In this document: positions 27,063 through 36,286 of the stretch, piece after piece
Position numbering within the stretch: position 1 is the stretch's first letter
Layout of the letters: every line of letters begins with the position of its first letter
Notes under the pieces: model-generated
Seen by the model: the letters and a program-made list of their open reading frames with translations, nothing else
The model's database searches: none
What the model was told of the DNA's origin: nothing
Program-made: the position numbers and the translations under genes
Assembly (NCBI GenBank): GCA_021531795.1
Contig: JADYUL010000010.1
Span: 1-64,000 of the forward strand
Length of the DNA stretch: 64,000 nucleotides
Direction of reading: 5' to 3'
Source: Lacrimispora saccharolytica
GTDB lineage: Bacteria > Bacillota > Clostridia > Lachnospirales > Lachnospiraceae

Positions 27063-27929
27063 TTAATAGAAAATTCGGGCTATCGGTGAAGTTTCATCGA
27101 TAATCAGCGTCTTGTTGTCACCCTTCATCGTTTCCTTGGCTGCATCGAGCGAGCGAAGGAAGATGTAGAAATCTGCCTTGTCGGGGTCGTTGTAGGCATC
27201 GCTTAATATTCTCATGTACTCCGCCTCACCCTTGGCAATGATTTCCTCTGCCTCTGCATTGGCCTTAGACTGCATAACTATAATCTCGGCATTGGTGTTG
27301 TTGGAGATTTCCTTAGCCTCCTCCTGGCCCTCGGCCTGGTAGGTGGCGGCTATGTTGTTTCGCTCGGAAATCATACGCTCATATACCGCATTCTTATTCT
27401 CATCCGGCAGGTCAAGCGACTTGGTCTCAACCGCCAGAAGCTTTATCCCGTACTGCTCTAAGGTATCGCCGATATTCTCCTGGATGGCAAGCGCCAGCTC
27501 ACCGTCACGACCACTTATTACCTCCTCCTGGCTTAAGCTGCTTATTACATTCTTGAGACTGTTGTAGGTAATGGTATCAATTCGAAACTCAGCATTACTC
27601 TTCTGTGCACTCAGAGTCTGGGTATACTTATAGGGGTCATCAATCTTCCAGAGCACGAAGCAGTCCGCGATCATGGACTTCTTATCCTTAGTCATGACAT
27701 CGCTCACTGCAAGGTCGTAGAGCAGTTCCTCGTTCTCAATCTTCTCTGCCGTCTGAATGAAGGGGAGCTTGAAGCTTAAGCCCGGCTCCTTCCTGATGCT
27801 TTCGATTCTGCCAAACTGCTTGATTACCGTATATTCATCCGGGTAGGTTACCACCATGCACGAGCCTGACAGAATAATCAGCAGAGCAATAATAAGACAG
27901 ACAATAATTCCTGTGTTACGCTTCTTCAT
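27063..27929 (-). CDS. hflC: HflC-type SPFH protein
   Basis: HflC and HflK form a large membrane cage around the FtsH protease and limit its action on membrane proteins. The 288-residue protein has a signal anchor (about 7-27), an SPFH/Band 7 domain (EYTVIKQFGRIESI onward, about 31-200) and a coiled-coil rich in Ala/Glu (about 195-250). It starts one base after hflK stops, with a GAGGAGG site. No ftsH gene is found in the window. Confidence 0.88.
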   Translation of the reverse strand: MKKRNTGIIVCLIIALLIILSGSCMVVTYPDEYTVIKQFGRIESIRKEPGLSFKLPFIQTAEKIENEELLYDLAVSDVMTKDKKSMIADCFVLWKIDDPYKYTQTLSAQKSNAEFRIDTITYNSLKNVISSLSQEEVISGRDGELALAIQENIGDTLEQYGIKLLAVETKSLDLPDENKNAVYERMISERNNIAATYQAEGQEEAKEISNNTNAEIIVMQSKANAEAEEIIAKGEAEYMRILSDAYNDPDKADFYIFLRSLDAAKETMKGDNKTLIIDETSPIARIFY

Positions 27930-27930
27930 C

Positions 27931-28959
27931 TTATTCCTCCTCCTCTGCTACTGTCGCTTCACTGCCGACACTGCTGCCTGTATTTCCCGTAATACCAACG
28001 CTTGAGAAGGACTCAAGCGGCAGCATGGTCTGTGTCGTTCCGTCACTCTTCTCTATGATCACCTTCATATCCGGAAGAATGTCCTCCATGGTCTCATAGA
28101 ACATTCTCTGCTTGGTGATAAGCGGGTACTTCTGGTACTCCGCATAGAGCTCATTGAGCCTTGCGACCTGACCCTTGGCCTCGTTGATCCTCTCCTCAGC
28201 CTGAGCCTGGGCAGTCTTAATAGTCTCATCGGCCTGTGCTCTTGCTGCGGGGATGTCCTCATTTCTCTTCTGATTGGCCCTGTTTATGGATGTTTCCTTG
28301 CCCTGCTTGGCATTTTCTACATTTTTAAAAGCGCTGATTACTTCCTGTGTCGGCGGCTCGGCATCCTGTATTGTTATATTAACCAACTGTACTCCGATGT
28401 CCTCCGTTTCGAGTCTGCTAACAATCTTTTCCTTAATTGAAGCCTGAATCTCATTCTTGCCTGTGGTGATAACACTGTCAACATCATAAAGACCGATGGT
28501 ATCTCTGATATAGCTCTGTGTCAACATCTTAAGAATGTCCACAGGACTCTCTGAGGCATACAGATACTTAACCGGGTCGGTAACCCTGTATTCCACATAG
28601 AAATCTACATTAACGAAGTTGTAATCCCTTGTTATCATGAAGGATTCCGAATCCACCGATTCATCCGTATCCGTTCTGTAGCCTATCGGGAAGCCGTTGA
28701 TGGTCTTTGGAACCTTCTTAACCTCCTGGGCGAACGGAATCTTTAAGTGAATACCTGACTGCTCCACAACCTTGGGGATTCCGAAGGTTGTTACAACCGC
28801 GTACTCGTTTTCCTTAAGTGAATAAACTCCTGAAAGAAGTGTGAATAGTACAAAAAGCGCTACTATTACCGATATGATAATCTTTGCGATTTTTCCCGAA
28901 TTGTCCTTGTAGAACTCTATCTTCTCTTCTCCCAAATCTTTTTTTCTCTTGCCTAACAT
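27931..28959 (-). CDS. hflK: HflK-type SPFH protein
   Basis: Partner of HflC. The 342 residues consist of a charged N-terminus, a membrane anchor (about 26-46, IISVIVALFVLFTLLSGVYSL-like), an SPFH domain with ENEYAVVTTFG, and a long coiled-coil (about 215-290) rich in Ala, Gln and Glu, ending in an acidic tail. The frame stays open 24 codons upstream, but AGGAGGGAGT stands directly before the ATG at 28959. It heads the hflK-hflC pair, which ends at a strong terminator. Confidence 0.88.
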   Translation of the reverse strand: MLGKRKKDLGEEKIEFYKDNSGKIAKIIISVIVALFVLFTLLSGVYSLKENEYAVVTTFGIPKVVEQSGIHLKIPFAQEVKKVPKTINGFPIGYRTDTDESVDSESFMITRDYNFVNVDFYVEYRVTDPVKYLYASESPVDILKMLTQSYIRDTIGLYDVDSVITTGKNEIQASIKEKIVSRLETEDIGVQLVNITIQDAEPPTQEVISAFKNVENAKQGKETSINRANQKRNEDIPAARAQADETIKTAQAQAEERINEAKGQVARLNELYAEYQKYPLITKQRMFYETMEDILPDMKVIIEKSDGTTQTMLPLESFSSVGITGNTGSSVGSEATVAEEEE

Positions 28960-29121
28960 ACTCCCTCCTGTTTTGATACATTTGTTACGTATAATAAAGA
29001 ATATTGTACGGCGAAAATTTCCAATTGGCAAATTAAGAATGTATTAAATTTCCCGGTCTCTGTATTTCATCAAATTAATTATTGAGTTATAATCAAGAAT
29101 TGTGTGGGAAAGGAGATAGAG

Positions 29122-30492
29122 ATGAATAGTACAACAAATACTGCCAATGCAGCTGAGAATAAGATGGGTATCATGCCTGTTCGTAAACTGCTTGTCAATA
29201 TGTCACTGCCCATGATGTGTTCGATGCTGGTGCAGGCTATGTATAATGTGGTTGACAGTGTGTTCGTGTCACATGTAAGCGAAGATGCACTGACCGCAGT
29301 AAGCTTAGCCTTTCCGATTCAGTCGCTTATCATTGCAATAGGTGCCGGTACGGGAGTCGGTGTAAATGCCCTGGTATCAAGAGCACTGGGCGAGAAGAAA
29401 CGTGATGAGGCCGACAAAGTGGCCCTCCATGGTGTCTTCCTCTCCTTCTTAAGCTATATTGCATTCCTTATTGTCGGGCTGTTTCTGGTGAAGCCTTTCT
29501 ATGCCACACAGACTGATTCTTATGTGATTGCTTCTTACGGCTATGACTATCTGTCCGTATGCTGTATATTCTCAATCGGAATATTTACACAGTTCATCTT
29601 TGAGAGACTGCTTCAATCCACCGGCCGTACCTTCCAGACCATGATCACTCAGACCATAGGTGCCGTCACCAATATCATTCTTGATCCAATCCTGATATTT
29701 GGTCTCTTCGGTTTCCCGAGAATGGAAGCTAAGGGTGCTGCCGTTGCCACTGTTATCGGACAGTGTATCGCGGGCATACTGGCGATAGTCTTCAACTTCA
29801 AATACAACGATGACCTGGATTTCAAGTTTTCGAAGTTCAGACCCTGCGGATATGTAATTAAGAACATCTATATCATAGGTGTTCCGTCCATCATAATGCA
29901 GTCCATCGGTTCCGTTATGGTCCTTGGACTGAACAAGATTCTGATGGCCTTCTCTTCAACCGCGGTTGCAGTCTTCGGTGTATACTTCAAGCTTCAGAGT
30001 TTTGTGTTCATGCCGGTATTCGGACTTAACAACGGTATGATTCCGATTATTGCATATAACTACGGAGCCAAGAATAAGGACAGAATGATTAAGACTTTTA
30101 CCTTTGCCCTTCAGATTGCCGTAACGATTATGGTAGTCGGAGCCATTGTCATGGAGATGATACCGGGCGTTATCCTAAATATCTTCAATGCATCGGAATC
30201 CATGCTGTCAATGGGTATTACAGCACTTAAGATCATATGCATACACTTCCCGATCGCTGCCTTCTGTATTGTGACCGGTTCGCTTTTCCAGGCTCTCGGC
30301 AAGGCGACTTACAGCATGATCAATTCTATCATGCGTCAGCTCGTGGTGCTGCTGCCCGTAGCATACCTCTTAGGTCTTACAGGTAATGTCAATAATGTCT
30401 GGTGGGCCTTCCCAATAGCTGAGCTTGCCAGTGCAACGGTAACATCCATTTTCTATATCAGGATCAAGAAAACGATTATATCAAAGATCTGA
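29122..30492 (+). CDS. MATE family efflux transporter
   Basis: A 456-residue multidrug/toxin exporter with twelve predicted membrane segments in two similar halves, driven by sodium or protons. Diagnostic stretches are LLVNMSLPMMCSMLVQAMYNVVDS at the start, ALGEKKRDEADKVA after the second helix, and PIIAYNYGAKN at the start of the second half. The ATG at 29122 has AAAGGAG eight bases upstream; a GTG six codons earlier overlaps that site and is rejected. It is one of few rightward genes here and sits alone between two leftward operons, closed by a strong terminator. Its substrate is unknown. Confidence 0.92.
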   Translation: MNSTTNTANAAENKMGIMPVRKLLVNMSLPMMCSMLVQAMYNVVDSVFVSHVSEDALTAVSLAFPIQSLIIAIGAGTGVGVNALVSRALGEKKRDEADKVALHGVFLSFLSYIAFLIVGLFLVKPFYATQTDSYVIASYGYDYLSVCCIFSIGIFTQFIFERLLQSTGRTFQTMITQTIGAVTNIILDPILIFGLFGFPRMEAKGAAVATVIGQCIAGILAIVFNFKYNDDLDFKFSKFRPCGYVIKNIYIIGVPSIIMQSIGSVMVLGLNKILMAFSSTAVAVFGVYFKLQSFVFMPVFGLNNGMIPIIAYNYGAKNKDRMIKTFTFALQIAVTIMVVGAIVMEMIPGVILNIFNASESMLSMGITALKIICIHFPIAAFCIVTGSLFQALGKATYSMINSIMRQLVVLLPVAYLLGLTGNVNNVWWAFPIAELASATVTSIFYIRIKKTIISKI

Positions 30493-30497
30493 AAAAA

Positions 30498-30538
30498 AGA
30501 GCCTCGCCCGGTGTGTAATAAAGGGCGAGGCTCTTTTT
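30498..30538 (+). terminator. bidirectional terminator between the MATE and S41 protease genes
   Basis: AGAGCCTCGCCC pairs with GGGCGAGGCTCT (12 bp) around a 13-base loop; T5 follows on the plus strand and seven T on the minus strand. The two flanking genes converge on it. Confidence 0.95.
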
Positions 30539-30556
30539 CTCTCAATATGTTATATT

Positions 30557-31864
30557 CTACATCTGCTTCTTCAGTTCCTCAAGTGCTGTCTCAAGCTGGT
30601 TGTCATAGCCATCGTCGTAATATCTTTCGCTGTCGAATTCAACCTCAATATCAGGCTCAATACCCACCCCGTGAATACAGGTTCCCTTGGGAGTGAAATA
30701 CTTTGAAGTGGTAAGTTTAATTGCAGAACCGTCAGTAAGAGGTATTATGGTCTGAACTATTCCCTTGCCGTAGGTCTTGGTTCCAATTACGGTTCCGATA
30801 CCGTAATCCTTAACGGCGCCGGTCAGTATCTCCGAAGCACTGGCAGAATAGCCGTTGGTCAGCACCACAAGCGGAAGTGTAAGCTCATTGCTTCCGTCAC
30901 ACTCATATTCCTGCCTGTTGCCGTATTTATCCTGAGTATATACTATCAGACCCTTAGGCAGTATCTCCCTGCAGATGGCACATACGGCATCGAGATTGCC
31001 ACCAAGGTTACTTCTTACATCTATGATGATTCCCTTGGCATTCTCTGCCTTAAGGGATGCCAGGGCTTCCGTGAAGTGGTCAGCGGTTGTACCGTTGAAC
31101 TCGCTTATGCCGATATATCCTATTTCATTCTCCATCATCTCATAGGATACACTCGGCGAATCAACTATGGCACGCACCAGGTCTACCTCTATATAATCAT
31201 CCTCTTCATCACGAATAAGCGTCAGATGAACCGAGGTACCTTCCTCTCCCTTAATTAACTTCACAATCTCTGTGCTGCTCATACCTATGGTGTCAACCTC
31301 ATCTACCATAACAATGAGATCACCGTCCCTTAGATCTGCCTCTTCTGCCGGAGTATTCGGAATGGTACCTGCAATAACACAGCAGTTCTTCTCTTCATCA
31401 AAGCTTATATATGCTCCTATTCCTCCGTATTTGCCCGCTGTATCCTCAGACTGCTCCTGCATCTCCTCCACGGAATAGTAATCCGCATACTTATCATTAA
31501 GCGCGCCTACCAGACCCTTGTAGATACCATCCTCCAGCTCATCTCTTGTATATTCCCCGAAAAAATGCCTGTCGATTATGGTCTCCAATACTCCAAGCTT
31601 CTTAATAAGCTTCTCGTTAACAATCTCCTCATCTTCTGATACCGTACTGCTTCCTGCCGCGGAATCAATGGCCTTGCTAATCCTGTAATTCCTGTAATAC
31701 TTAAGTCCAAGCATAGTTGAGAATATGATTACAAAAGTCAGAATCACTCCCACAAGAAAGCCGGTAACAAAAGTATGTTTGCCACTTCTCCTTAGATTTT
31801 TGCCTGCTTTCCTATTCTCAGTAATTGGTGTTTCGCTATCATAATTGTTTTCCATGTTTTCCAT
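30557..31864 (-). CDS. S41 family C-terminal processing protease with PDZ domain
   Basis: A 435-residue secreted or membrane-anchored serine protease related to CtpA/CtpB. A membrane anchor is at about 32-52, the PDZ domain at about 140-220, and the catalytic domain carries the Ser in SASASEI and the Lys in KTYGKG, the Ser-Lys pair of this family. It lies next to ftsEX and the M23 hydrolase, as ctpB follows ftsEX in Bacillus, suggesting processing of envelope proteins or control of the hydrolase. The first ATG lacks a strong ribosome site; a second ATG three codons later is possible. Confidence 0.9.
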   Translation of the reverse strand: MENMENNYDSETPITENRKAGKNLRRSGKHTFVTGFLVGVILTFVIIFSTMLGLKYYRNYRISKAIDSAAGSSTVSEDEEIVNEKLIKKLGVLETIIDRHFFGEYTRDELEDGIYKGLVGALNDKYADYYSVEEMQEQSEDTAGKYGGIGAYISFDEEKNCCVIAGTIPNTPAEEADLRDGDLIVMVDEVDTIGMSSTEIVKLIKGEEGTSVHLTLIRDEEDDYIEVDLVRAIVDSPSVSYEMMENEIGYIGISEFNGTTADHFTEALASLKAENAKGIIIDVRSNLGGNLDAVCAICREILPKGLIVYTQDKYGNRQEYECDGSNELTLPLVVLTNGYSASASEILTGAVKDYGIGTVIGTKTYGKGIVQTIIPLTDGSAIKLTTSKYFTPKGTCIHGVGIEPDIEVEFDSERYYDDGYDNQLETALEELKKQM

Positions 31865-31889
31865 ATATTCACTGCTTTCTATTAAATCA

Positions 31890-31909
31890 GCAGGGGAATA
31901 ATCCCCTGC
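31890..31909 (-). other. perfect 8-bp hairpin between the hydrolase and protease genes
   Basis: GCAGGGGA and TCCCCTGC pair around an ATAA loop a few bases past the hydrolase stop. Only TGATTTAAT follows on the minus strand, so it is at best a leaky terminator. Confidence 0.5.
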
Positions 31910-31914
31910 CGTTA

Positions 31915-33150
31915 TTATTTACTCAGATAATTCCAGGGACTGACATAAGCACCATCCTTACGCACTGAGAAGTGCAGGTGGTTACCTGTTGAACGTCCTG
32001 TTGTTCCTACTGCAGCTATCTTTTGTCCCCTGGTAACGGTCTCACCCGTAGATACGTAGAGTGCAGATGCATGCATATATATTGTATATAATCCTCCTCC
32101 GTGGTTAATCATTATATAATTACCCATGGATGCATTGTAGGCTGCGGCTACAACCTTTCCGTCATAAGCTGCCAGTATCGGCGAACCTCCCGGTGCTGCC
32201 ATATCCACACCGTTATGGAACTGCTGTACTCCGAGAATTGGATGTGTTCTGTTGCCGTAGTCATCAGATATTCTGGTATATGACGGAGCCGGCCACTTGA
32301 ACATACCTCCATCGTATACAATTGCCTCTCCCGCCTCTGCAAGCTGGGCTCTCTCTGCAGCAACAGCTGCTTCCAATGCCTGTATGGTGGCTGTTTGTGC
32401 AGCCAGATCCTCTTCGTATTCCTTAATTGCGGCTTCCTTATTGTTAATATCCGCAGTTTTTATATTAATCTCACCCTCCTTGGCTGAGATTAATGTCTCC
32501 AGATTGGCTTCTTCTTCCTCGACCTGGGCCTTGGCTTCGTCCAGAAGCTCCTTCTCCGCATCCAGCTGCTCCTTGCAGGCCTGAATATATTCACAGGTCT
32601 GCTTGTATTCCTCAAGCTTAGTAGCATCATACTCCGAGATCTTCTCAACATAGGTTGCCTTATTTAACATCTCACCGAAGGAGGCTGAAGACATCACCAG
32701 TTCAAGGTAGAAGGTATCACCCTTCTCATAGATGAACTTGATTCGCTTCTTCATGTTCTCATACTGAGTTGCCTGGATCTCCTCGGCCTCTTCGAGCTCC
32801 TCTTCTGTCTCCTCGATCTCTGTTTCCTTTTCGGATATTAAGTCCTTAAGCTCTGCAATCTTCTCCTGAACGTCAGTGAGGTCCTCATCAAGCTTGGTTA
32901 CATATGCTTCAAGGTCACCCTTCTCCTTCTCGAGAGCGGAAACCATTGCCTGGATGTTCGTAATATTCGATTTAATCTTACTCTTAGCCTTTTCCGCCTC
33001 CTCTATCTGCTCCTGCTTCTCCTGAATGCTGGCCTTGATAGCATCGACGTCCACCTCTTCTGCATGCACCTCAAGCTTAGGCAGCAGGATTACTGCCATG
33101 CTCAGTGCAAGCGTCATAAGAATGGTAGCAATACATCCGATTCTGCGCAT
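31915..33150 (-). CDS. M23 murein hydrolase with coiled-coil (EnvC/PcsB-like role)
   Basis: A 411-residue exported protein: signal peptide (about 1-29, ending near VHAEE), a very long coiled-coil of Glu/Lys/Ala heptads (about 33-265), and a LytM/M23 endopeptidase domain (about 285-405) with metal ligands in HNGVDMA and in NHLHFSV. Such proteins are cut loose or activated by FtsX to split septal peptidoglycan. Its gene overlaps the ftsX stop codon (GTGATAATG), and I choose the ATG at 33150 for its AAGGG spacing. Order ftsE-ftsX-hydrolase supports this partnership. Confidence 0.92.
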   Translation of the reverse strand: MRRIGCIATILMTLALSMAVILLPKLEVHAEEVDVDAIKASIQEKQEQIEEAEKAKSKIKSNITNIQAMVSALEKEKGDLEAYVTKLDEDLTDVQEKIAELKDLISEKETEIEETEEELEEAEEIQATQYENMKKRIKFIYEKGDTFYLELVMSSASFGEMLNKATYVEKISEYDATKLEEYKQTCEYIQACKEQLDAEKELLDEAKAQVEEEEANLETLISAKEGEINIKTADINNKEAAIKEYEEDLAAQTATIQALEAAVAAERAQLAEAGEAIVYDGGMFKWPAPSYTRISDDYGNRTHPILGVQQFHNGVDMAAPGGSPILAAYDGKVVAAAYNASMGNYIMINHGGGLYTIYMHASALYVSTGETVTRGQKIAAVGTTGRSTGNHLHFSVRKDGAYVSPWNYLSK

Positions 33151-33152
33151 TA

Positions 33153-34049
33153 TCACACCCTTAAATGCTTTCTTACTGTAACAAAGCTTCCGATAAAACC
33201 GATTCCCGCACCGATTCCCAATGAGACGGGAACCAGGATACTGAAGATCTCATCTACCGAAAGGAAGGCAAGGATACTTCCAAGCTCATTGAATCTCGAC
33301 AGAATCATATCCATTGCATTGATGTATATACTGTATACCACTCCGAGCGGAATTGCCGCACCGATAAGTCCGATAATAAGACCCTCTATTACGAAGGGAG
33401 CTCTTACGAAGAAATCCGTTGCACCGATATACTTCATAATGTTGATCTCTTCTCTTCTTACCGAAATACCGATGGTTACGGTATTGCTGATAAGGAAGAT
33501 GGATACTGCGAGCAGCATTCCGATTATTCCAAGTGAAATATAGCTTACAAGCTTATTGGCTCCGGTCAGGGCTTCTGCTGTCTTCTGTGAGCTGTTAACG
33601 GTTCTGATACCCGGTACTGTCTCAAGGTATGCCACCAGACTGCTCTGCAGCGAGATGTCCTTCATGTATATCTCATAGCTCTCAGAGTCCTCAAGCGGAT
33701 TCTCCGTAAAGCCCTCTGAATACTCACCCAGATACTCATTCTTGAAGCTCTCCCAGGCTTCATCCGCCGAGATGAACTTCACGGATTCAACTTCCTTCCT
33801 GTCCGAAATCAGCACTCCGATATTCTGCTTCTCCTCATCGGATAAGCCTTCGTCAAAGAATACCGTTACGGCAACGCCTGCTTCTATCTCATAGAGCATG
33901 TGCTGGAAGTTGGCAACAACCGAATAGAATATGCCGAACAACAACAGACAGGATGAAATAGTTGCAATGGATGCAAGTGAGAACCATGCATTCCTGAATA
34001 TGTTTCGAATACCCTGCCTAAAGGTATAGAAGAAGGTACTAATCCTCAT
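33153..34049 (-). CDS. ftsX: cell division ABC-like protein FtsX
   Basis: Membrane half of the FtsEX complex. The 298 residues have a short cytoplasmic N-terminus, TM1 (about 21-43), a large extracellular domain (about 50-165) that engages a peptidoglycan hydrolase, and three further TM segments after residue 170 with the FtsX pattern NTVTIGISVRREEI. It overlaps ftsE by 11 bases and the downstream hydrolase by a few, so the three are translationally linked. Confidence 0.95.
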   Translation of the reverse strand: MRISTFFYTFRQGIRNIFRNAWFSLASIATISSCLLLFGIFYSVVANFQHMLYEIEAGVAVTVFFDEGLSDEEKQNIGVLISDRKEVESVKFISADEAWESFKNEYLGEYSEGFTENPLEDSESYEIYMKDISLQSSLVAYLETVPGIRTVNSSQKTAEALTGANKLVSYISLGIIGMLLAVSIFLISNTVTIGISVRREEINIMKYIGATDFFVRAPFVIEGLIIGLIGAAIPLGVVYSIYINAMDMILSRFNELGSILAFLSVDEIFSILVPVSLGIGAGIGFIGSFVTVRKHLRV

Positions 34050-34773
34050 CGATATATCCTCCCTTCTCCTCGTCGCTTACTATGACACCCTTCTTCATAG
34101 TAATTACTCGTTTCTGCATCTCATTTACGATTTCTCTGTTATGAGTTACCACAAGAATAGTGGTTCCTCTCTTATTAATCTGTTCAAGCAGCTTCATAAT
34201 CTCCCAGGTGTTCTTCGGGTCAAGATTACCTGTCGGCTCATCACAAAGAAGAATCGGTGGTTTGTTAATAAGCGCTCTTGCAAGTGCCACTCTCTGCTGC
34301 TCGCCACCGGAGAGCTCATTGGGTCTCTGCTTATACTTACCTGCCAGTCCCACAATTGCCAGTATCGCCGGTACGTTCCTCTTGATTATTCTTGTCGGAG
34401 TCTGAACGATTCTTTGTGCAAATGCCACATTCTCGAATACATTCCTGTCCTTAAGCAGACGGAAATCCTGAAAAACAACGCCTAAGTTTCTTCTGTACTT
34501 GGGCACCTGTCTGTGCTTAAGTGAATTGAGATATATGTTGTTGACATAGATATCTCCGGATGTGGGGCTCAGCTCCTTAAGCAGAAGCTTAATCAGTGTT
34601 GACTTACCCGAACCACTGTCTCCCACAATGAATACAAATTCACCCTTCTTAATCCTAAGACTTACGCCGTTGAGCGCAGGTGAACCGGAATTATAGCTCT
34701 TAACAACATTATCCAGAACGATTATCTCTCCGTTCTGCATATTCTTTGGCTTCTTTCTACCCTTTAATGCCAT
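34039..34773 (-). CDS. ftsE: cell division ATP-binding protein FtsE
   Basis: ATPase that drives FtsX to activate the septal hydrolase. The 244 residues include Walker [10 protein letters not shown] (about 51-59), [15 protein letters not shown], and Walker [12 protein letters not shown]. The N-terminus has a short basic stretch ([10 protein letters not shown]) before the ABC domain, and the C-terminus is acidic. A TTG four codons upstream lies inside the GGAGG site, so ATG at 34773 is used. It follows the CdaR-type regulator by 26 bases with no terminator, so the regulator may share the transcript. Confidence 0.94.
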   Translation of the reverse strand: MALKGRKKPKNMQNGEIIVLDNVVKSYNSGSPALNGVSLRIKKGEFVFIVGDSGSGKSTLIKLLLKELSPTSGDIYVNNIYLNSLKHRQVPKYRRNLGVVFQDFRLLKDRNVFENVAFAQRIVQTPTRIIKRNVPAILAIVGLAGKYKQRPNELSGGEQQRVALARALINKPPILLCDEPTGNLDPKNTWEIMKLLEQINKRGTTILVVTHNREIVNEMQKRVITMKKGVIVSDEEKGGYIDED

Positions 34774-34799
34774 TTCTTCCTCCAAATTACTGTTCTGTT

Positions 34800-35888
34800 T
34801 TAGTAGTCCTGCTTCTCCATATATTTCATGTACTTGACTACCATAAGTGCAATCTTGAATGTGATCGCGTCATCGAATACCCTGAGGTCCAAACCCGTAG
34901 CCTTCTGCAGCTTATCGAGTCTATATACAAGAGTATTCCTGTGAATATAGAGCTGTCTTGAGGTCTCCGATACATTGAGGCTGTTCTCGAAGAACTTGTT
35001 GATTGTCTCTATTGTCTCCTCATCAAAGTCATCCGGACCTTCTCCGTCGAATATCTCCCTGATAAAGAGCTTACATAGCGGTATGGGAAGCTGATATATC
35101 AGTCTTCCTATTCCAAGCTCACTGTAAGCAATAATATTCCTCTCCTCGAAGAATATCTTGCCAACATCGAGAGCCATCTTAGCCTCCTTATAAGAACGAC
35201 TTACCTCCTTGAGCTCCTTCACCACTGTACCGCAGGCAATACGCGCACCGCCTACTCCGCTTTGAATAAGAGCATCCATGAAGTTCTCACAGTACTTCTC
35301 AATCTCTTCATCATGCTCGTTGTCCTTCAACTCCTTAACCACAATTACATTGTTCTCATCAACTGCTGTAATGAAGTCCTTGGTATTGCCGCCAAAGCTT
35401 GTCCTCATGGCCTCAAGCATGTTGTTATCCTTGCCCCTCATCGACTCAAGAATAATAGCAACTCTTCTTACCTCCGGCTGAATATGCAGCTTCTTGGCAC
35501 GACTGTAGATATCCACAAGCAGCAGGTTATCCAACAACAGATTTTTAATGAAATTATCCTTATCGAATCTCTCCTTATATGCCACAATCAGACTGCTGAT
35601 CTGAAATGCAGCCATCTTGCCCAGAGTATAGAGATCCTCCCCCACACCTGACACTATCAGGATGTATTCAAGCATATCATCATCATATATCTTGAAAAAC
35701 TGGCAGCCACTGACCTCCTGGCTGTCCGCAGGTGATCTGGAAAATTCCACCGCCTGTCTTGAATAACTCTCAAGCGAATTATCCGAGGTGGCTATTATCT
35801 TACCATCAATATCCATAACACAAATCTCAATTCGCGCTATATTCTTTAATCCGTCAATGGTATTCTGAAGAACCTGGTTTGATATCAT
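34800..35888 (-). CDS. CdaR/PucR-type transcriptional regulator
   Basis: A 362-residue regulator with an N-terminal sensory part (about 1-115, resembling the diacid-binding domain of CdaR proteins), a GGDEF-like middle (about 120-240) and a C-terminal PucR helix-turn-helix with NVSETSRQLYIHRNTLVYRLDKL. Such proteins sense sugar acids or related metabolites. A close paralogue lies at 58.7-59.7 kb; the two share long identical runs such as IHRNTLVYR and RLIYQLPI. Here it precedes ftsEX, an unexpected partner. An inverted repeat sits in its promoter. Confidence 0.85.
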   Translation of the reverse strand: MISNQVLQNTIDGLKNIARIEICVMDIDGKIIATSDNSLESYSRQAVEFSRSPADSQEVSGCQFFKIYDDDMLEYILIVSGVGEDLYTLGKMAAFQISSLIVAYKERFDKDNFIKNLLLDNLLLVDIYSRAKKLHIQPEVRRVAIILESMRGKDNNMLEAMRTSFGGNTKDFITAVDENNVIVVKELKDNEHDEEIEKYCENFMDALIQSGVGGARIACGTVVKELKEVSRSYKEAKMALDVGKIFFEERNIIAYSELGIGRLIYQLPIPLCKLFIREIFDGEGPDDFDEETIETINKFFENSLNVSETSRQLYIHRNTLVYRLDKLQKATGLDLRVFDDAITFKIALMVVKYMKYMEKQDY

Positions 35889-35908
35889 GCTGACTTACTC
35901 CTACTGAA

Positions 35909-35941
35909 ATTATAGTTGAATTGCACAATTTATTGTGTCAA
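35909..35941 (-). promoter_or_regulatory. promoter region with inverted-repeat operator of the CdaR-type gene
   Basis: On the minus strand TTGACA (35936-35941) and TATAAT (35909-35914) are both perfect but 21 bases apart, longer than optimal. Between them lies CACAAT-AA-ATTGTG (35924-35937), a perfect 6-bp inverted repeat. A protein binding the repeat could repress or, as with long-spacer promoters, activate. The binder is unknown; the regulator itself is the first suspect. Confidence 0.55.
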
Positions 35942-36069
35942 AAATTGTATATACCTCACATACATATCCTATTCTAATAGTATTCTTTCAAAATTTCCAT
36001 AGTTTTTATGTGATTTTTTGTGCAAAATTACAACAAGGCTATCTCTCATATACAAGGAGACGATAATAC

Positions 36070-36102
36070 AAAAAAGCAGATGCCTTATACATCTGCTTTT
36101 TT
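36070..36102. terminator. bidirectional terminator in the gene-less gap
   Basis: AAAAAAGCAGATG pairs with CATCTGCTTTTTT (13 bp) around a 7-base loop, giving T runs on both strands. For leftward transcripts it could end ppiB mRNA; for rightward ones no gene is known. Confidence 0.85.
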
Positions 36103-36128
36103 GAAGGAAATTGTCTATAAAAGGGAGG

Positions 36129-36160
36129 ATGCCAAGCACTTCTGTGCTTGGCATTTTATT
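36129..36160 (+). terminator. second terminator hairpin, plus-strand oriented
   Basis: ATGCCAAGCAC and GTGCTTGGCAT form a perfect 11-bp stem with a TTCT loop, followed by TTTATT on the plus strand; on the minus strand the T run starts only after several C. Its orientation suits a rightward transcript, for which no gene is visible. Confidence 0.7.
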
Positions 36161-36286
36161 ATGAAAAAGTTTTATCTTGTTGTGTTCTGCTCTACTTAAC
36201 TTATACCTAGATTATAATTGTCGAAAATGTCTAAATTATACGAACAAAATAGATAATTTGAAAATAAATTATGAACAAACTGTTAA

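Larger units (their letters stand above)
35942..36286. other. 345-base gap without a gene: AT-rich, two terminator hairpins
   Basis: Between the CdaR-type gene and ppiB I see no reading frame with a ribosome site. The gap holds two terminator-like hairpins (36070-36102, 36129-36160), both with T runs on the plus strand although no rightward gene precedes them. AT-rich stretches on the right (36215-36260) contain two TATAAT-like boxes on the minus strand without good -35 partners. A small RNA is possible but not shown. Confidence 0.4.

Noticed and set aside
35909-35941. MerR-type regulation of the CdaR-type gene
   Set aside because: The spacer is 21 bases rather than 19-20 and no MerR gene is near, so I report only an inverted repeat.
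35969-36154. 61-codon leftward frame in the gene-less gap
   Set aside because: It is built largely from the two terminator hairpins and has no ribosome site.
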